A DNA stretch of 64,000 bases, taken from assembly GCA_034190875.2 (NCBI GenBank), contig CM067349.1, positions 30,268,359-30,332,358 of the forward strand, in the 5' to 3' direction. Under the pieces are notes generated by a model. That model had not been told where the DNA came from and did no database searches. It was given only the letters and a program-made list of their open reading frames with translations. The first letter of the stretch is position 1. Every line of letters starts with the position of its first letter. The position numbers were made by a program, and so were the translations under genes. The stretch is from Urechis unicinctus. Lineage: Eukaryota; Annelida; Polychaeta; Xenopneusta; Urechidae. Positions 26,846-39,948 of this stretch are shown piece after piece.

Positions 26846-27828
26846 GTTCTGTTTAATTTTTATGCTTATCAGCTACACATGGAATTCTTCATTCACAGGA
26901 ATAATATAATTCATATTTTGATATAAACACATGCCAAAATAATGGAGGGATATCAAAGTCATATATATAATGAGCTGAATAGAATTCCATCGCGCTCGAT
27001 TCGGTCGTTGCTCTATTTGCTCTGTACCATTAAATGTCTTCAACAAGGCTAATGTATATCAGACAACACGAGTTCTGCACAGCAATGACCGGAATTTCAA
27101 TATCTTGCTTACAGAACCATGCAAGAATTTATCCAAAATATAAAATGGCTGCGGATTATTCCCATGTCAGCATTTTTCGCGACGGTTAACCTATCGCTTG
27201 CTGCGCATGAGGTGAGTCGATGACGGTACACTCTGAAATAGAGCTGTCCCGTAACCCGCCGTATAAATAGAAATATGGCGCACAAAGAGTAATTAATACC
27301 GAGCCAAAAAAAAACAAAAAAAACAAAGTTTACTCCCAATTTTTTTTCCGCGGCGCATATTTTAGCGCGATACAGATCAAACAATGTATTATTCGTTTTT
27401 CAATAAGATGTGGACTGTTTGTTAGCTTTAGGGCTGGTATGGTGAAAGTCCACGCAAGCTGATAGTGTTTATTACAGTCCTGTTTCATTGACATTCAAAA
27501 ACAAACATATATATATAACTGGTACTGAATGACATGTGGGAGACTTAAGAAAAATCACACAAATGCTGCACGCCTTAATGTTATATAGAGCTCCATATTG
27601 ACTGTATACTAACCATACGATCGTTATAAAGCACCAGGCTCTTGTACAGAAATCAGATGAAGCAATCTCTTTTCAAACATTTAAGAGCGTGATTTAACAC
27701 CTGTAGATCCTGGTGTCCCTGCTTTTAATCTGCACCATAACTCCATGTACTACAAGCGATACCTGTGTAACAGGTCATGATATACACCCCCATCCCATCC
27801 CATACCCCTCCCCCGCCCATATTATACC

Positions 27829-27896
27829 TGGGTTATAAGTGGCCTGGGCTGTTGAATACCCCGGGTATATTCTGAGCTAGGCCATTTTATAACCCA
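27829..27896. repeat. imperfect 22-bp inverted repeat
   Basis: The left arm, from TGGGTTATAA through GGCCTGGGCT (27829-27850), pairs with the right arm, AGCTAGGCCA through TTATAACCCA (27875-27896), with a few mismatches and a 24-bp loop. It could be a tiny MITE or a hairpin remnant; no target-site duplication is obvious. Confidence 0.75.
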
Positions 27897-28070
27897 CTAG
27901 GTCAGATTTTACCCCCAACACCAAGACACAGAATTTTTTTATCTCACCTAACACGCTGATGAAATAAACTTATTAAGTGCATAATCGTAATCGCTTTGAT
28001 CACGAATAACCAAATTTGATGTTTCCAGAAATTATCCTAACCTTAATGTTGTACATAGATTCCATTCAAG

Positions 28071-28110
28071 TGCTCTGACACATTTTCGAGATAAAATGTG
28101 TGCTCTGACA
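28071..28110. repeat. perfect 9-bp hairpin bracketed by a 10-bp direct repeat
   Basis: ACACATTTT (28078-28086) and AAAATGTGT (28093-28101) are perfect complements around a six-base loop. TGCTCTGACA occurs at 28071-28080 and again at 28101-28110, overlapping the arms. Confidence 0.8.
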
Positions 28111-28936
28111 AGCTTTGAAGACTGAAGCTGACAGGATATGCAACGCCTCAGGAAGTTTGACGCGTGCATAGGTGGGGGTTTCCTCATAGTCCTCTAATTA
28201 CAACATGTAAGCGTGTACGACGTGTGAGTTAACTGCCGAACTCAACTCGACATCATCACATGAAGGTTGCCCGATTTGACAACGCTGCAAATCCAAAACG
28301 CGCACAGCATAGGACTCCGTTGTTTTGTGTTTAAAACTCTGTGATTATCCTTATTCAGTCATATGCGCTTGATATTAAATTATTAAATAGACAAGTTAAG
28401 GAAAAATAAGACAACACAGCTGAAAAAGTGCTGTTTTCACTCAAAGCGCTCTTATATCTTTTATGTGACCAGGTCGAAAAGGTAATGCTAAAATCATGAT
28501 GATAAGAGGTTATTTACACTGGCTGATTTTAACTGGCATGCTACGCCTGAAGTGTATAGGAAACTTTCCCATGCTGTCCGCTACGCGTGAATAGCACGTG
28601 ACCCCGATGGTCACGAGTTCCGCGCAGGTAGAGCGCGGACAGATAACGGTTGACAAACCGCATGGTATATTATGGTTATGTCAGTGCATGTACACCAGGC
28701 GAGGTCTGACAGTAAATATACAGCCCTATAAAAACAGACTCAACGGGAAATGAAACACTATACCGGGTTTATACGTGGCTGTCATCATTGTGGTGTATGG
28801 TATCTCGGCGGTGATTGATGAAGAGGACTGGGACGCCTGGATGACGTCACCAGTGCTATATGTACTCTTTGGGACGGGGAAGGAGGGGGGATGAGATTTT
28901 GGGAGAATGTGACTGAGAATTTTTTTAGAAGAAGTT

Positions 28937-29120
<184 letters not shown>

Positions 29121-29620
29121 GGGGTGGAGAGTGGTTAGTTCAATAAAAAATTAGTCGTTAAAATACTTAAACAGAGTTAGTCAATGAAACCCGGATGTGC
29201 AAAGTGATATAGATGTTTTAAATTGAGTTCGAAAACTGTGTCTGTATAATATCTTGTCGGAGCGCCATGACAGGTCGGGCGATTTGCCGGTGATTAATGG
29301 CTTGCGGGTGAGATAACCTTATCGTGTCTGTACCACAATCTGTATACTCCTATAGCATACCATGCTGTAGCTAACCGTGACATTGATTGGCTGAGTATAG
29401 TAACGATTGGGGCCTATGGACAAACTGGTTATTGAAACAGCATACATACCCTGTCCATCATGAACATCGAATGTCTGATGTGTGTACCGAGATCCTCCTG
29501 TTTATTTACCAGTCGATTTCGGCAGAGTTATTAATTTTAACTAATGCAGTTTAGCGGATGAATACATTTCTACGCGTCTGGAAAAAGTAATATAACATAA
29601 ATCCCCATTCAATATCTGCT
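29121..29620. other. single-copy DNA, no gene recognised
   Basis: About 500 bp between the GA tract and the open frame at 29621. Nothing further recognised. Confidence 0.5.
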
Positions 29621-29998
29621 GTGCATATGAAAATATTCAATTTAGTCACACTCAAATTAATTCAAATTGGTTTTATTTTGGGATTGGCTTGTCAACTCAT
29701 AACTGAGTATTTTGATCAAGATCTTCATACAGGCAGAAAACAAGGTCAACAACTGAGAACAATCCTCGACGAAACAAGACACGGGCCGTTAAAATTATTT
29801 GAGAGGTGGTTGAAGTGCAAGAAAAACAATGTCGCCTGCTTTTGTGCGTTTGAAATCGCGCCAGAAATCGACATCCGAGGGAGACGCGTTGCGGGTTCGT
29901 TTGCAGTTGAACGAGTGCGATATAATGCGAGGTGTCGCGGTGCAGATGATAAATGGATCTTTGAGTTGACATCAAGAGCACTTGATACTCACAAGTAG
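29621..29998 (+). CDS. open frame of 125 codons with weak CARD-like similarity
   Basis: The only non-repetitive open frame above 120 codons with plausible protein-like composition apart from 7489-7908. Residues about 32-67 (YFDQD, then QQLRTILDETRHGPLKLF, then ERWL) resemble the second half of a CARD/death-fold domain, where a pattern of the form LLdxLxxxGpxaFxxFLxxL is typical. The residues before it are hydrophobic, and the end (from about residue 75) has no recognisable feature. It begins at GTG with an ATG two codons later; an acceptor-like TTTAG at about 29641-29645 would allow it to be an internal exon. There are no neighbouring exons. The call is weak and it may be a chance frame or a relic. 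Confidence 0.2.
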   Translation: MHMKIFNLVTLKLIQIGFILGLACQLITEYFDQDLHTGRKQGQQLRTILDETRHGPLKLFERWLKCKKNNVACFCAFEIAPEIDIRGRRVAGSFAVERVRYNARCRGADDKWIFELTSRALDTHK

Positions 29999-30759
29999 GA
30001 GCCTTGTGGTCCCGTCTGCCTCTTCACAAAGCTAGCAAGTAGATAAATCAGCACGGAACACTTGTGATTGAATGAGGCGGTTAAAGAAGAGCGTGGGGGC
30101 ATTTTGGGAGGCGCGTCATGTGTGGCATTTAGAATGAGCCGACAGTTTGAACTTGTGCATTTAAAATTGAATTTCAGATCATCACATCCGCTACATATTT
30201 ATTTACACAGGATTGTGCTTTTTATTCACAGCAGAAACTTCATAATGTCGTCTTTCATTCATTGTGTCCAATTTTACAGTTCGTTGATAAAGTTTCAGCA
30301 TGTTTATTTTGCTGGAATACATGATGTACTGTAAAAAATCTCTTTCATTTAGTTGTATCGGCTAATCGACGAAAGGCACGTTCCTAAAACCAAGAACCGC
30401 GCTTATGATGGCTTTATATCATTCCGCGTGTCGTATAACTAACTCACTATAGCTGTGTATACTTTCGCTAAGGTTACAAAATGTTGATTTCATCAAATAT
30501 TCCTGTTTAAGTTGTGGAGCAACACCCACACGTAGACTAAATAGTAACATTCCTCCCTCCATAGATTTCCCTTTTTTATAAAATGGAAGTTGGACCACTG
30601 TATTTGTCGTCACTTGAGAACGCCGACGCTCGTTAGAGATTGAAACTGAAACCTCATTGTCTCCCCTCCGCGACTACATCTCGACTGTGTTGTTCATGAC
30701 ATTTTAAATAAATGGTGAGACTGTCTAGGTTGGCCAGTCCAGCTACGAGGGGTAAAAGA
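29999..30759. other. single-copy DNA, no gene recognised
   Basis: Mixed AT-rich sequence with short open frames lacking any recognised domain. Confidence 0.5.
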
Positions 30760-30916
30760 TAACCCCATTATCGAGTTTCAGATTTTTATATCCATGCATG
30801 GATATGAAAACAGAAACTCGAGGATGAGGTTTTTACGCTCGCCGGTCTCATTTTTGTGAAATGCTGTCACGACCGCATTTCACGACCGCATTTCACAACA
30901 ATGAGACCGACGAGCG
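30760..30916. mobile_element. MITE-like double hairpin element
   Basis: Two adjacent inverted repeats. The first spans about 30760-30833, with arms containing TCGAGTTTC and GAAACTCGA around TATCCATGCATGGATA at the tip. The second has 29-bp arms at 30836-30864 and 30888-30916 that match at 27 of 29 positions; its loop holds a direct repeat of CACGACCGCATTTCAC. There is no coding sequence. The shape suggests a foldback or MITE-type non-autonomous transposon; the family is not recognised. Confidence 0.55.
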
Positions 30917-31464
30917 TGATTTCCGTCAACAACAATGGCAACCGGCGATGTCGAGTTCTATTTTCATAGACCACAGCGCCGCGTAGCGACTAACAGTCTG
31001 AACATTTTAAGCTTTAGGTTTCCAGGGTGAGGGTGCCCATGCGGCTGGTTGTTAGGCAACCTCATTCTCGATATGGAGCTGGAGGCCCTCTTTAACAAAT
31101 GCTGTAATGTGTTTTCATTTCAGGGAAGGCCTTTACATATTGGCAGGGTATACCAAACAATAATGAGGCCAACGAACTGTTCTCATGGTAGACGTTGTAC
31201 ACTGGTAGGGGTAAATGTTGTGAAATATATATGGGTTTTCGGTGAGTAACATGTTTGCTAAGCGAGGGTTGGTGGCAATATACATATACATGTGTCCCGC
31301 TTCACAGGACACATAGTGTCATGATGAGGCGATGATGGACGAGGCTGAGGGAGCTGCTAGGACACAACCTGACAGATGCCACCGCATGCTTGCTAGATAG
31401 GCAAGCCGGACTCCCATATCAGGTTGCGAATCACCGCTGACGGATTGCTTGTCATACAGTACTA
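30917..31464. other. single-copy DNA, no gene recognised
   Basis: Contains a short hairpin, TGTGTCC (31291-31297) with GGACACA (31307-31313). No protein domain was recognised. Confidence 0.5.
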
Positions 31465-31611
31465 AGCCTACACTCGTACAGGAAAGGACAAGGGCAAATT
31501 CCTCTCTCTATAAAGTCCTTCGTGTGATACCTACTATGCTGAGCCTACACTCGTACAGGAAAGGACAAGGGTAGTGGCAAATTCCTCTCTCTATAAAGTC
31601 CTCCGTGTGAT
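31465..31611. repeat. 77-bp direct duplication at the satellite edge
   Basis: AGCCTACACTCGTACAGGAA starts at 31465 and again at 31542. The copies run on through CCTCTCTCTATAAAGTCCT and differ by a small insertion (TAGTGG) and one or two substitutions. The duplication abuts the left boundary of the large satellite. Confidence 0.93.
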
Positions 31612-31624
31612 GCATGAGTCCTCG

Positions 31625-32300
31625 TTGTCATGTGTACGAAGCGTATACTGGTCTTGGTGCCATCTGTATATGCTGTGTGCTGTTATTCGTACTGTCTGTA
31701 TATGCTGTGTGCTGTTATTGGTGCCGTCTGTATGTGTTGTGTGCTGTTATTGGTGCTGTCTGTTTGTGTTGTGTGCTGTTATTGGTGCCGTCTGTATGTG
31801 GTATATGCTGCTATTGATGCCGTCTGGATGTTGTGTGTTCCGTTCTTGATGTCGTCTGTATGTCGTGTGTACTGTTTAAGATGCCGCCTGTATGTGGTGT
31901 GTACTGTTCAAGATGCCGTCTGTATGTGGTATATGCTGCTATTGATGCCGTCTGTATGCTGTGTGTTCCGTTCTTGATGTCGTCTGTATGGTGAACGTTC
32001 TGTCCTTGATATGATTCTCTGTGTATGAAGAATGCACGCTCCTTGATACCCTGCATATGATACGAGTCCCGCCCTTAATGCGCTGTTTATTATCCGTTCG
32101 GTCTTCGATGCCCTCTAAATGACATATGTACCATCCTTTATTTCCTAAGTATAATGCGTGCACTGTCCATAATGTCCTCTGTATACGTAATGTATTATCT
32201 TTGATGCACTCTGGGTATGAAAAATTCACTATCCTTATTGTTCCTCGGTATGACGCGTGTACTGTCCTTGATGACATCTGTATGACGCGTGTACTGACCT
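31625..32300. repeat. diverged left edge of the 32-bp satellite
   Basis: Units such as GTATATGCTGTGTGCTGTTA plus TTGGTGCCGTCT are still 32 bp long and align with the main unit, but have lost the ACGCGT core. Moving right they pass through GTATGTCGTGTGTACTG and GTATGGTGAACGTTCTG to the standard unit. Plus-strand open frames (31574-31977) are Cys/Val/Leu repeats from this edge. Confidence 0.9.
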
Positions 32301-34938
32301 TGATATCCTTTGTATGACGCGTGAACTATCCTTGATGTCCTCAGTATGACACGTGTACTGTCCTTGATATACTCCGTATGACGCGTGTACTGTCCTTAAA
32401 ATCCTCTGTATGACGCGTGTACTGTCCTTGATGCCCTCAGTACGACGCGTGTACTGTCCTTGATGTCCTCTGTAATAAGCGAGTACTGTCCTAAATATCC
32501 TCAGTGTGACGCGTGTATTGTCCTTGATGTCCTCTGAAGGACGAATGTACTGTCCTTGGTATATTCTGTATGACGCGTGTATTGTCCTTGATATCCTCTG
32601 TATGACGCATGTACTGTCCTTGATATATTCTGTAGGACGCGTGTCCTGTCCTTAATATCGTTTGTATACTTCTGTCCTTATGTCCTCTGTATGTCGCGTG
32701 TACTGTCCGTAATGTGCATGTATTACTATCCTTAATGTCGTCTGTATATCCTCTGTATGTTCTTGATGTCCTCTGTATGACGCGTGTTCTGTCCTTGAAG
32801 TCCTCGGTAGGACTGTAGGACGCGTGTACTGTCCTTGATATCCCCTGTATGACGCGTGTACTGTCCTTAATATCCTCTGCATGACGCGTGTCCTGTCCTT
32901 AATATCGTCCTTGTATGTCCTTACCTCGTGTACTGTCCTTAATGTCCTCTGTATGTCGCGTGTACTGTGCTCTGTCCTGCAAATGTCGTTATGTCGCGTG
33001 TACTGTCCTTAATGTCGTCTGTATGACGCGTGTACTGTTCTTGATGTCCTCTGTATGACGCGTGTTCTGTCCTTGATGTCCTCGGTGTCGCGTGTACTGT
33101 CCTTGATATCCTCTGTATGACGCGTGTACTGTCCTTGATATCCTCTGTATGACGCGTGTACTGTCCTTGAATATCTCTGTATGACGCGTGTACTGTCCTT
33201 GTCCTTGTGTCCTCTGTACTGTCCGTTGTACTGTCCGTAATGTCCTCTGCATGTCGCGTGTACTGTCCTTGATGTCCTCTGTATGACGCGTGTACTGTCC
33301 TTGAAGTCCTCTGTATGACTGTAGGACGCTTGAACTGTCCTTGATGTCGTCTGAAGGACGCATGAATTGTCCTTGGTATATTCTGTATGATGCATGTCCT
33401 GTCCTTGATGTCCTCTGTATGACGCTTGTACACTCCTCTAAAATCCTCTGTATGACGCATGTACTGTCCTTGATATCCTCTGTATGACGCGTGTACTGTC
33501 CTTAATATCCACTGTATGACGCGTGTACTGTGGTTGATGTCCTCTGTGTGACGCGTGAACTGTCCTTGGTATCCTCTGTAGGACGCGTGTATTGTCCTTG
33601 ATATCCTCTGAAAGACGCGTGTACTGTCCATGAAACATTCTGTATGACGCGTGTGCTGTCCTTAATATCCTCTGTATGACGCATTTACTGTCCTTAATGT
33701 CTTCTGTATGTCACGTGTACTATCCTTTATGTCGCCTGTATGACGCATGTACTGCCCTTGATGTCCTCTGTATGACGCGTGTACTTTTCATGATGTCCTC
33801 TGTATGACGCATGTACTGTCCTTGATATCCTCTGTATGACGCATGTACTGTTCTTGATATATTCTGCATGATGCGTGTACTGTTTTTAATATCCCGTGTA
33901 TGACGCGTGTACCGTCCTTAATGTCCTCTGAATGTCGCGTGTACTATCCTTAATGTCGTCTGTTTGACGCATGTGCTGTCCTTGATGTCCTCTGTATGAC
34001 ACGTGTACTGTTCTTGATGACCTATGAATGACGCATGTACTGTCCTTGATGTCCTCTGTATGACGCGTGTACTGTCCTTTAAGTCCTCTATAGGACTGTA
34101 AGACGCGTGTACTGTTAATAATTTCCACTGTATGAAGCGTGTACTGTCGTTGATGTTCTCTGTATGACGCGTGTACTGTCCTTTATATCCTCTGTATGAC
34201 GCTTGTACTGTCCTTAATGTCCTATGTATGTCGCGTGTGCTATCCTTAATGTCGTCTGTATGACGCGTGTACTGTTCATGATGTCCTCTGTAGGACACAA
34301 GTACTGTCCTTGATGTCCTTAAAATGCTCTGTATGACGCATGTACTATCCTAGAAATATTGTGTATGACGCGTTTGCTGCCCTTGAAGTCCTCTGTATGA
34401 CGCGTGTACTCTCCATAATGTCCTCTGTATGACGCTTGTACAGTACTAGATATCCTCTGTAAGACGCATGTACTGTCCTTGATGTCCTCTGTGTGACGCT
34501 TGTACTGTCTTTGATGTCCTCTGTATGTCGCATGTATTAACCTTAATGTTGTCAGTATGACATGTGTACTGTCCTTGATATTTTCTGTATGACGGTTGCA
34601 CTGTGCTTGATATCCTCTGTATGACGCATGTACTGTCCATAATGTCCTCTGTATGACGCTTGTACTGTACTAGATATCCTCTTTAAGACGCATGTACTGT
34701 CCCTGATGTCCTCTGTATGACGCGTGTATTGTCCTTGATATCCTCTGTGTGACGCATGTACCGTCCTTGATATATTCTGTATGACGCGTGTCCTGTCCTT
34801 AATATCGTCGGTATGACGCGTGTACTATCCTTAATGTCGTCTGTTTGACGCATGTACTGTCCTTGAGGTCCTCTGTGTGACGCGTGTAATGTTCTTGTTG
34901 TCCTATGTATGACGCATGTACTGTCCTTGATGTCCTCT

Positions 34939-37393
34939 GTATGTCGCGTGTACTGTCCTTTAAGTCCTCTATAGCACTGTAAGACGCGTGTATTGATCTT
35001 AATTTTCTCTGTATGAAGCGTTTACTGTCGTTGATGTCCTCTGTATGACGCTTGTACTGTCCTTAAATTCCTCTGCATGACAAGTGTACTGTACTCGATA
35101 TATTTTGTATGACGCGTGTACTGTCCTTAATGTCCTCTTTATGTCGCGTGTACTATCCTTTATGTCGTCTGTATGACGCATGTTCTGTCCTTGATGTCCT
35201 CTGTATAACGCGTGTACTGTTCATGATGTCCTGTGTAGGACGCAAGTACTGTCCTTGATGTCCTTAAAATTCTCTTTATGACGCATGAACTGTCCTTGAT
35301 ATCCTCTGTATGACCCGTGTACTGTCCTTAATATCCTCTGTATAACACGTGTACTATTCTTGATGTCCTCTGTGTGACGCGTGACCTGTCCTTGATATCC
35401 TCTGAAAGACGCGTGTACTGTCCATGATACATTCTGTATGACGCGTGTACTGTCCTTAATGTCCTCTGTATGTCGCGTGTACTATCCTTTATGTCGCCTG
35501 TATGACGCATGTACTGTCCTTGATGTCCTCTGTATGTCGCGTGTAAATTCATTTATGTCGCCTGTATGACGCATGTTCTGTCCTTGATGTCCTCTGTATG
35601 ACGCGTGTACTGTTCATGATGTCCTCTGTTGGACACAAGTACTGTCCTTGATGTCCTTAAAATGCTCTGTATGACGCATATACCATCCTAGAAATATTGT
35701 GTATGACGCGTTTACTGTCCTTGATGTCCTCTGTATGACGCATGTACTGTCCATAATGTCCTCTGTATGACGGTTGTACTGTACTAGATATTCTCTTTAA
35801 GACGCATGTACTGTCCCTGATGTCTTCTGTATGATGCTTGTACTGTCCTTGATGTCCTCAGAATGTCGCGTGTACTGTTCTTGATGTCCTATGTATGACG
35901 CGTGTACTGTCCTTGATGTACTCGGTATGACATATGTACTGTCCTTGAGGTCCTCTGTGTGACGCGTGTACTGTTTTTGTTGTCCTATCTATGACGCATG
36001 TACTGTCATTGATGTCCTCTGTATGTCGCGTGTACTGTCCTTTAAGTCCTCTATAGCACTGTAAGACTCGTGTACTGTTCTTAATATCCTCTGTATGAAG
36101 CGTGTACTGTCGTTGATGTTCTCTATATGACTCTTGTACTGTCCTTAAAATCCTCTGTATGACGCTTGTACTGTCCATTATGTCCTCTGTATGTCGCGTG
36201 TACTGTTCATGATGTCCTCTGTAGGACGCAAGTACTGTCCTTGATGTCCTTAAAATCCTCTTTATAACGCGTGTACTGTCCTTGATATCCTCTGTATGAC
36301 CCTTGTACTATTCTTGATGTCCTTTGTGTTACGCGTGAACTGTCCTTGACATCCTCTGAAAGACGCGTGTACTATCCTTTATGTCGTCTGTATGACGCAT
36401 GTACTGTCCTTTATATCCTCTGTATGTCGCGTGTACTGTCCTTAATGTCCTCTGTATGTCGCATGTATTAACCTTAATGTTGTCGGTATGACAAGTGTAC
36501 TTTTCTTGATATTTTCTGTATGACGGTTGCACTGTCCTTAATACCCTCTGTATGACGCGTGTACTGTCCATAATGTCCTCTGTATGACGCTTGTACTGTA
36601 CAAGATATCCTCTTTAATACGCATGTACTGTCCTTGATGTCCTCTGCACAACGCGTGAACTGTCCTTGATATCCTCTGAAAGACGCGTGTACTATCATCT
36701 ATGTCGCCTGTATGACGCATGTACTGTCCTTGATGTCCACTGAATGACGCGTGTACTGTTCATGATGTCCTCTGTAGGACACAAGTACTGTCCTTGATGT
36801 CCTTAAAATGCTCTGTATGACGCATGTACTATCCTAGAAATATTGTGTATGACGCGTTTACTGTCCTTGATGTCCTCTGTATGACGCATGTACTGTCCAT
36901 AATGTCCTCTGTATGACGCTTGTACTGTCCTTGATGACTTCAGAATGTCGCTTGTACTGTCCTTGATGTCCTATGTATGACGCGTGTACTGTCCTTGATG
37001 TACTCGGTATGACATATGTGCTGTCCTTGATGTCCTCTGTATGACGCGTGTACTTTCCTTGATGTCCTCTTCAGGACGCGTGTACTGTCTGATACATATT
37101 CTGTATGATGCATGTACTGTCCTTAATATCCTCTGTATGTCACGTGTACTGTCCATAATGTCCACTGTATGTCGCATGCATTATCCTTAATGTTGTCGGT
37201 ATGACACGTGTACTTTTCTTGATATTTTCTGTATGACGGTTGCACTGTCCTTAATACCCTCTGTATGACGCGTGTACTGTCCATAATGTCCTCTGTATGA
37301 CGCTTGTACTGTACAAGATATCCTCTTTAAGACGCATGTACTGTCCTTGATGTCCTCTGTATGACGCGTGTATTGTCCTTGATATCCTCTGTA
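34939..37393. repeat. 2455-bp satellite block, left copy, ending at the gap
   Basis: Compared segments and all translated segments of this block recur unchanged exactly 2555 bp to the right, in 37494-39948. The right end coincides with the first N of the gap. Confidence 0.9.
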
Positions 37394-37493
37394 NNNNNNN
37401 NNNNNNNNNNNNNNNNNNNNNNNNNNNNNNNNNNNNNNNNNNNNNNNNNNNNNNNNNNNNNNNNNNNNNNNNNNNNNNNNNNNNNNNNNNNNN
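37394..37493. other. assembly gap, 100 N
   Basis: Exactly 100 ambiguous bases, the conventional placeholder for a gap of unknown size. Sequences on both sides are the 32-bp satellite. Confidence 0.99.
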
Positions 37494-39948
37494 GTATGTC
37501 GCGTGTACTGTCCTTTAAGTCCTCTATAGCACTGTAAGACGCGTGTATTGATCTTAATTTTCTCTGTATGAAGCGTTTACTGTCGTTGATGTCCTCTGTA
37601 TGACGCTTGTACTGTCCTTAAATTCCTCTGCATGACAAGTGTACTGTACTCGATATATTTTGTATGACGCGTGTACTGTCCTTAATGTCCTCTTTATGTC
37701 GCGTGTACTATCCTTTATGTCGTCTGTATGACGCATGTTCTGTCCTTGATGTCCTCTGTATAACGCGTGTACTGTTCATGATGTCCTGTGTAGGACGCAA
37801 GTACTGTCCTTGATGTCCTTAAAATTCTCTTTATGACGCATGAACTGTCCTTGATATCCTCTGTATGACCCGTGTACTGTCCTTAATATCCTCTGTATAA
37901 CACGTGTACTATTCTTGATGTCCTCTGTGTGACGCGTGACCTGTCCTTGATATCCTCTGAAAGACGCGTGTACTGTCCATGATACATTCTGTATGACGCG
38001 TGTACTGTCCTTAATGTCCTCTGTATGTCGCGTGTACTATCCTTTATGTCGCCTGTATGACGCATGTACTGTCCTTGATGTCCTCTGTATGTCGCGTGTA
38101 AATTCATTTATGTCGCCTGTATGACGCATGTTCTGTCCTTGATGTCCTCTGTATGACGCGTGTACTGTTCATGATGTCCTCTGTTGGACACAAGTACTGT
38201 CCTTGATGTCCTTAAAATGCTCTGTATGACGCATATACCATCCTAGAAATATTGTGTATGACGCGTTTACTGTCCTTGATGTCCTCTGTATGACGCATGT
38301 ACTGTCCATAATGTCCTCTGTATGACGGTTGTACTGTACTAGATATTCTCTTTAAGACGCATGTACTGTCCCTGATGTCTTCTGTATGATGCTTGTACTG
38401 TCCTTGATGTCCTCAGAATGTCGCGTGTACTGTTCTTGATGTCCTATGTATGACGCGTGTACTGTCCTTGATGTACTCGGTATGACATATGTACTGTCCT
38501 TGAGGTCCTCTGTGTGACGCGTGTACTGTTTTTGTTGTCCTATCTATGACGCATGTACTGTCATTGATGTCCTCTGTATGTCGCGTGTACTGTCCTTTAA
38601 GTCCTCTATAGCACTGTAAGACTCGTGTACTGTTCTTAATATCCTCTGTATGAAGCGTGTACTGTCGTTGATGTTCTCTATATGACTCTTGTACTGTCCT
38701 TAAAATCCTCTGTATGACGCTTGTACTGTCCATTATGTCCTCTGTATGTCGCGTGTACTGTTCATGATGTCCTCTGTAGGACGCAAGTACTGTCCTTGAT
38801 GTCCTTAAAATCCTCTTTATAACGCGTGTACTGTCCTTGATATCCTCTGTATGACCCTTGTACTATTCTTGATGTCCTTTGTGTTACGCGTGAACTGTCC
38901 TTGACATCCTCTGAAAGACGCGTGTACTATCCTTTATGTCGTCTGTATGACGCATGTACTGTCCTTTATATCCTCTGTATGTCGCGTGTACTGTCCTTAA
39001 TGTCCTCTGTATGTCGCATGTATTAACCTTAATGTTGTCGGTATGACAAGTGTACTTTTCTTGATATTTTCTGTATGACGGTTGCACTGTCCTTAATACC
39101 CTCTGTATGACGCGTGTACTGTCCATAATGTCCTCTGTATGACGCTTGTACTGTACAAGATATCCTCTTTAATACGCATGTACTGTCCTTGATGTCCTCT
39201 GCACAACGCGTGAACTGTCCTTGATATCCTCTGAAAGACGCGTGTACTATCATCTATGTCGCCTGTATGACGCATGTACTGTCCTTGATGTCCACTGAAT
39301 GACGCGTGTACTGTTCATGATGTCCTCTGTAGGACACAAGTACTGTCCTTGATGTCCTTAAAATGCTCTGTATGACGCATGTACTATCCTAGAAATATTG
39401 TGTATGACGCGTTTACTGTCCTTGATGTCCTCTGTATGACGCATGTACTGTCCATAATGTCCTCTGTATGACGCTTGTACTGTCCTTGATGACTTCAGAA
39501 TGTCGCTTGTACTGTCCTTGATGTCCTATGTATGACGCGTGTACTGTCCTTGATGTACTCGGTATGACATATGTGCTGTCCTTGATGTCCTCTGTATGAC
39601 GCGTGTACTTTCCTTGATGTCCTCTTCAGGACGCGTGTACTGTCTGATACATATTCTGTATGATGCATGTACTGTCCTTAATATCCTCTGTATGTCACGT
39701 GTACTGTCCATAATGTCCACTGTATGTCGCATGCATTATCCTTAATGTTGTCGGTATGACACGTGTACTTTTCTTGATATTTTCTGTATGACGGTTGCAC
39801 TGTCCTTAATACCCTCTGTATGACGCGTGTACTGTCCATAATGTCCTCTGTATGACGCTTGTACTGTACAAGATATCCTCTTTAAGACGCATGTACTGTC
39901 CTTGATGTCCTCTGTATGACGCGTGTATTGTCCTTGATATCCTCTGTA
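37494..39948. repeat. 2455-bp satellite block, right copy, starting at the gap
   Basis: Starts at the first base after the gap and matches 34939-37393 wherever compared, including private variants such as TGTATTGATCTTAATTTTC and GATATATTTTGTATGACG. Confidence 0.9.
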
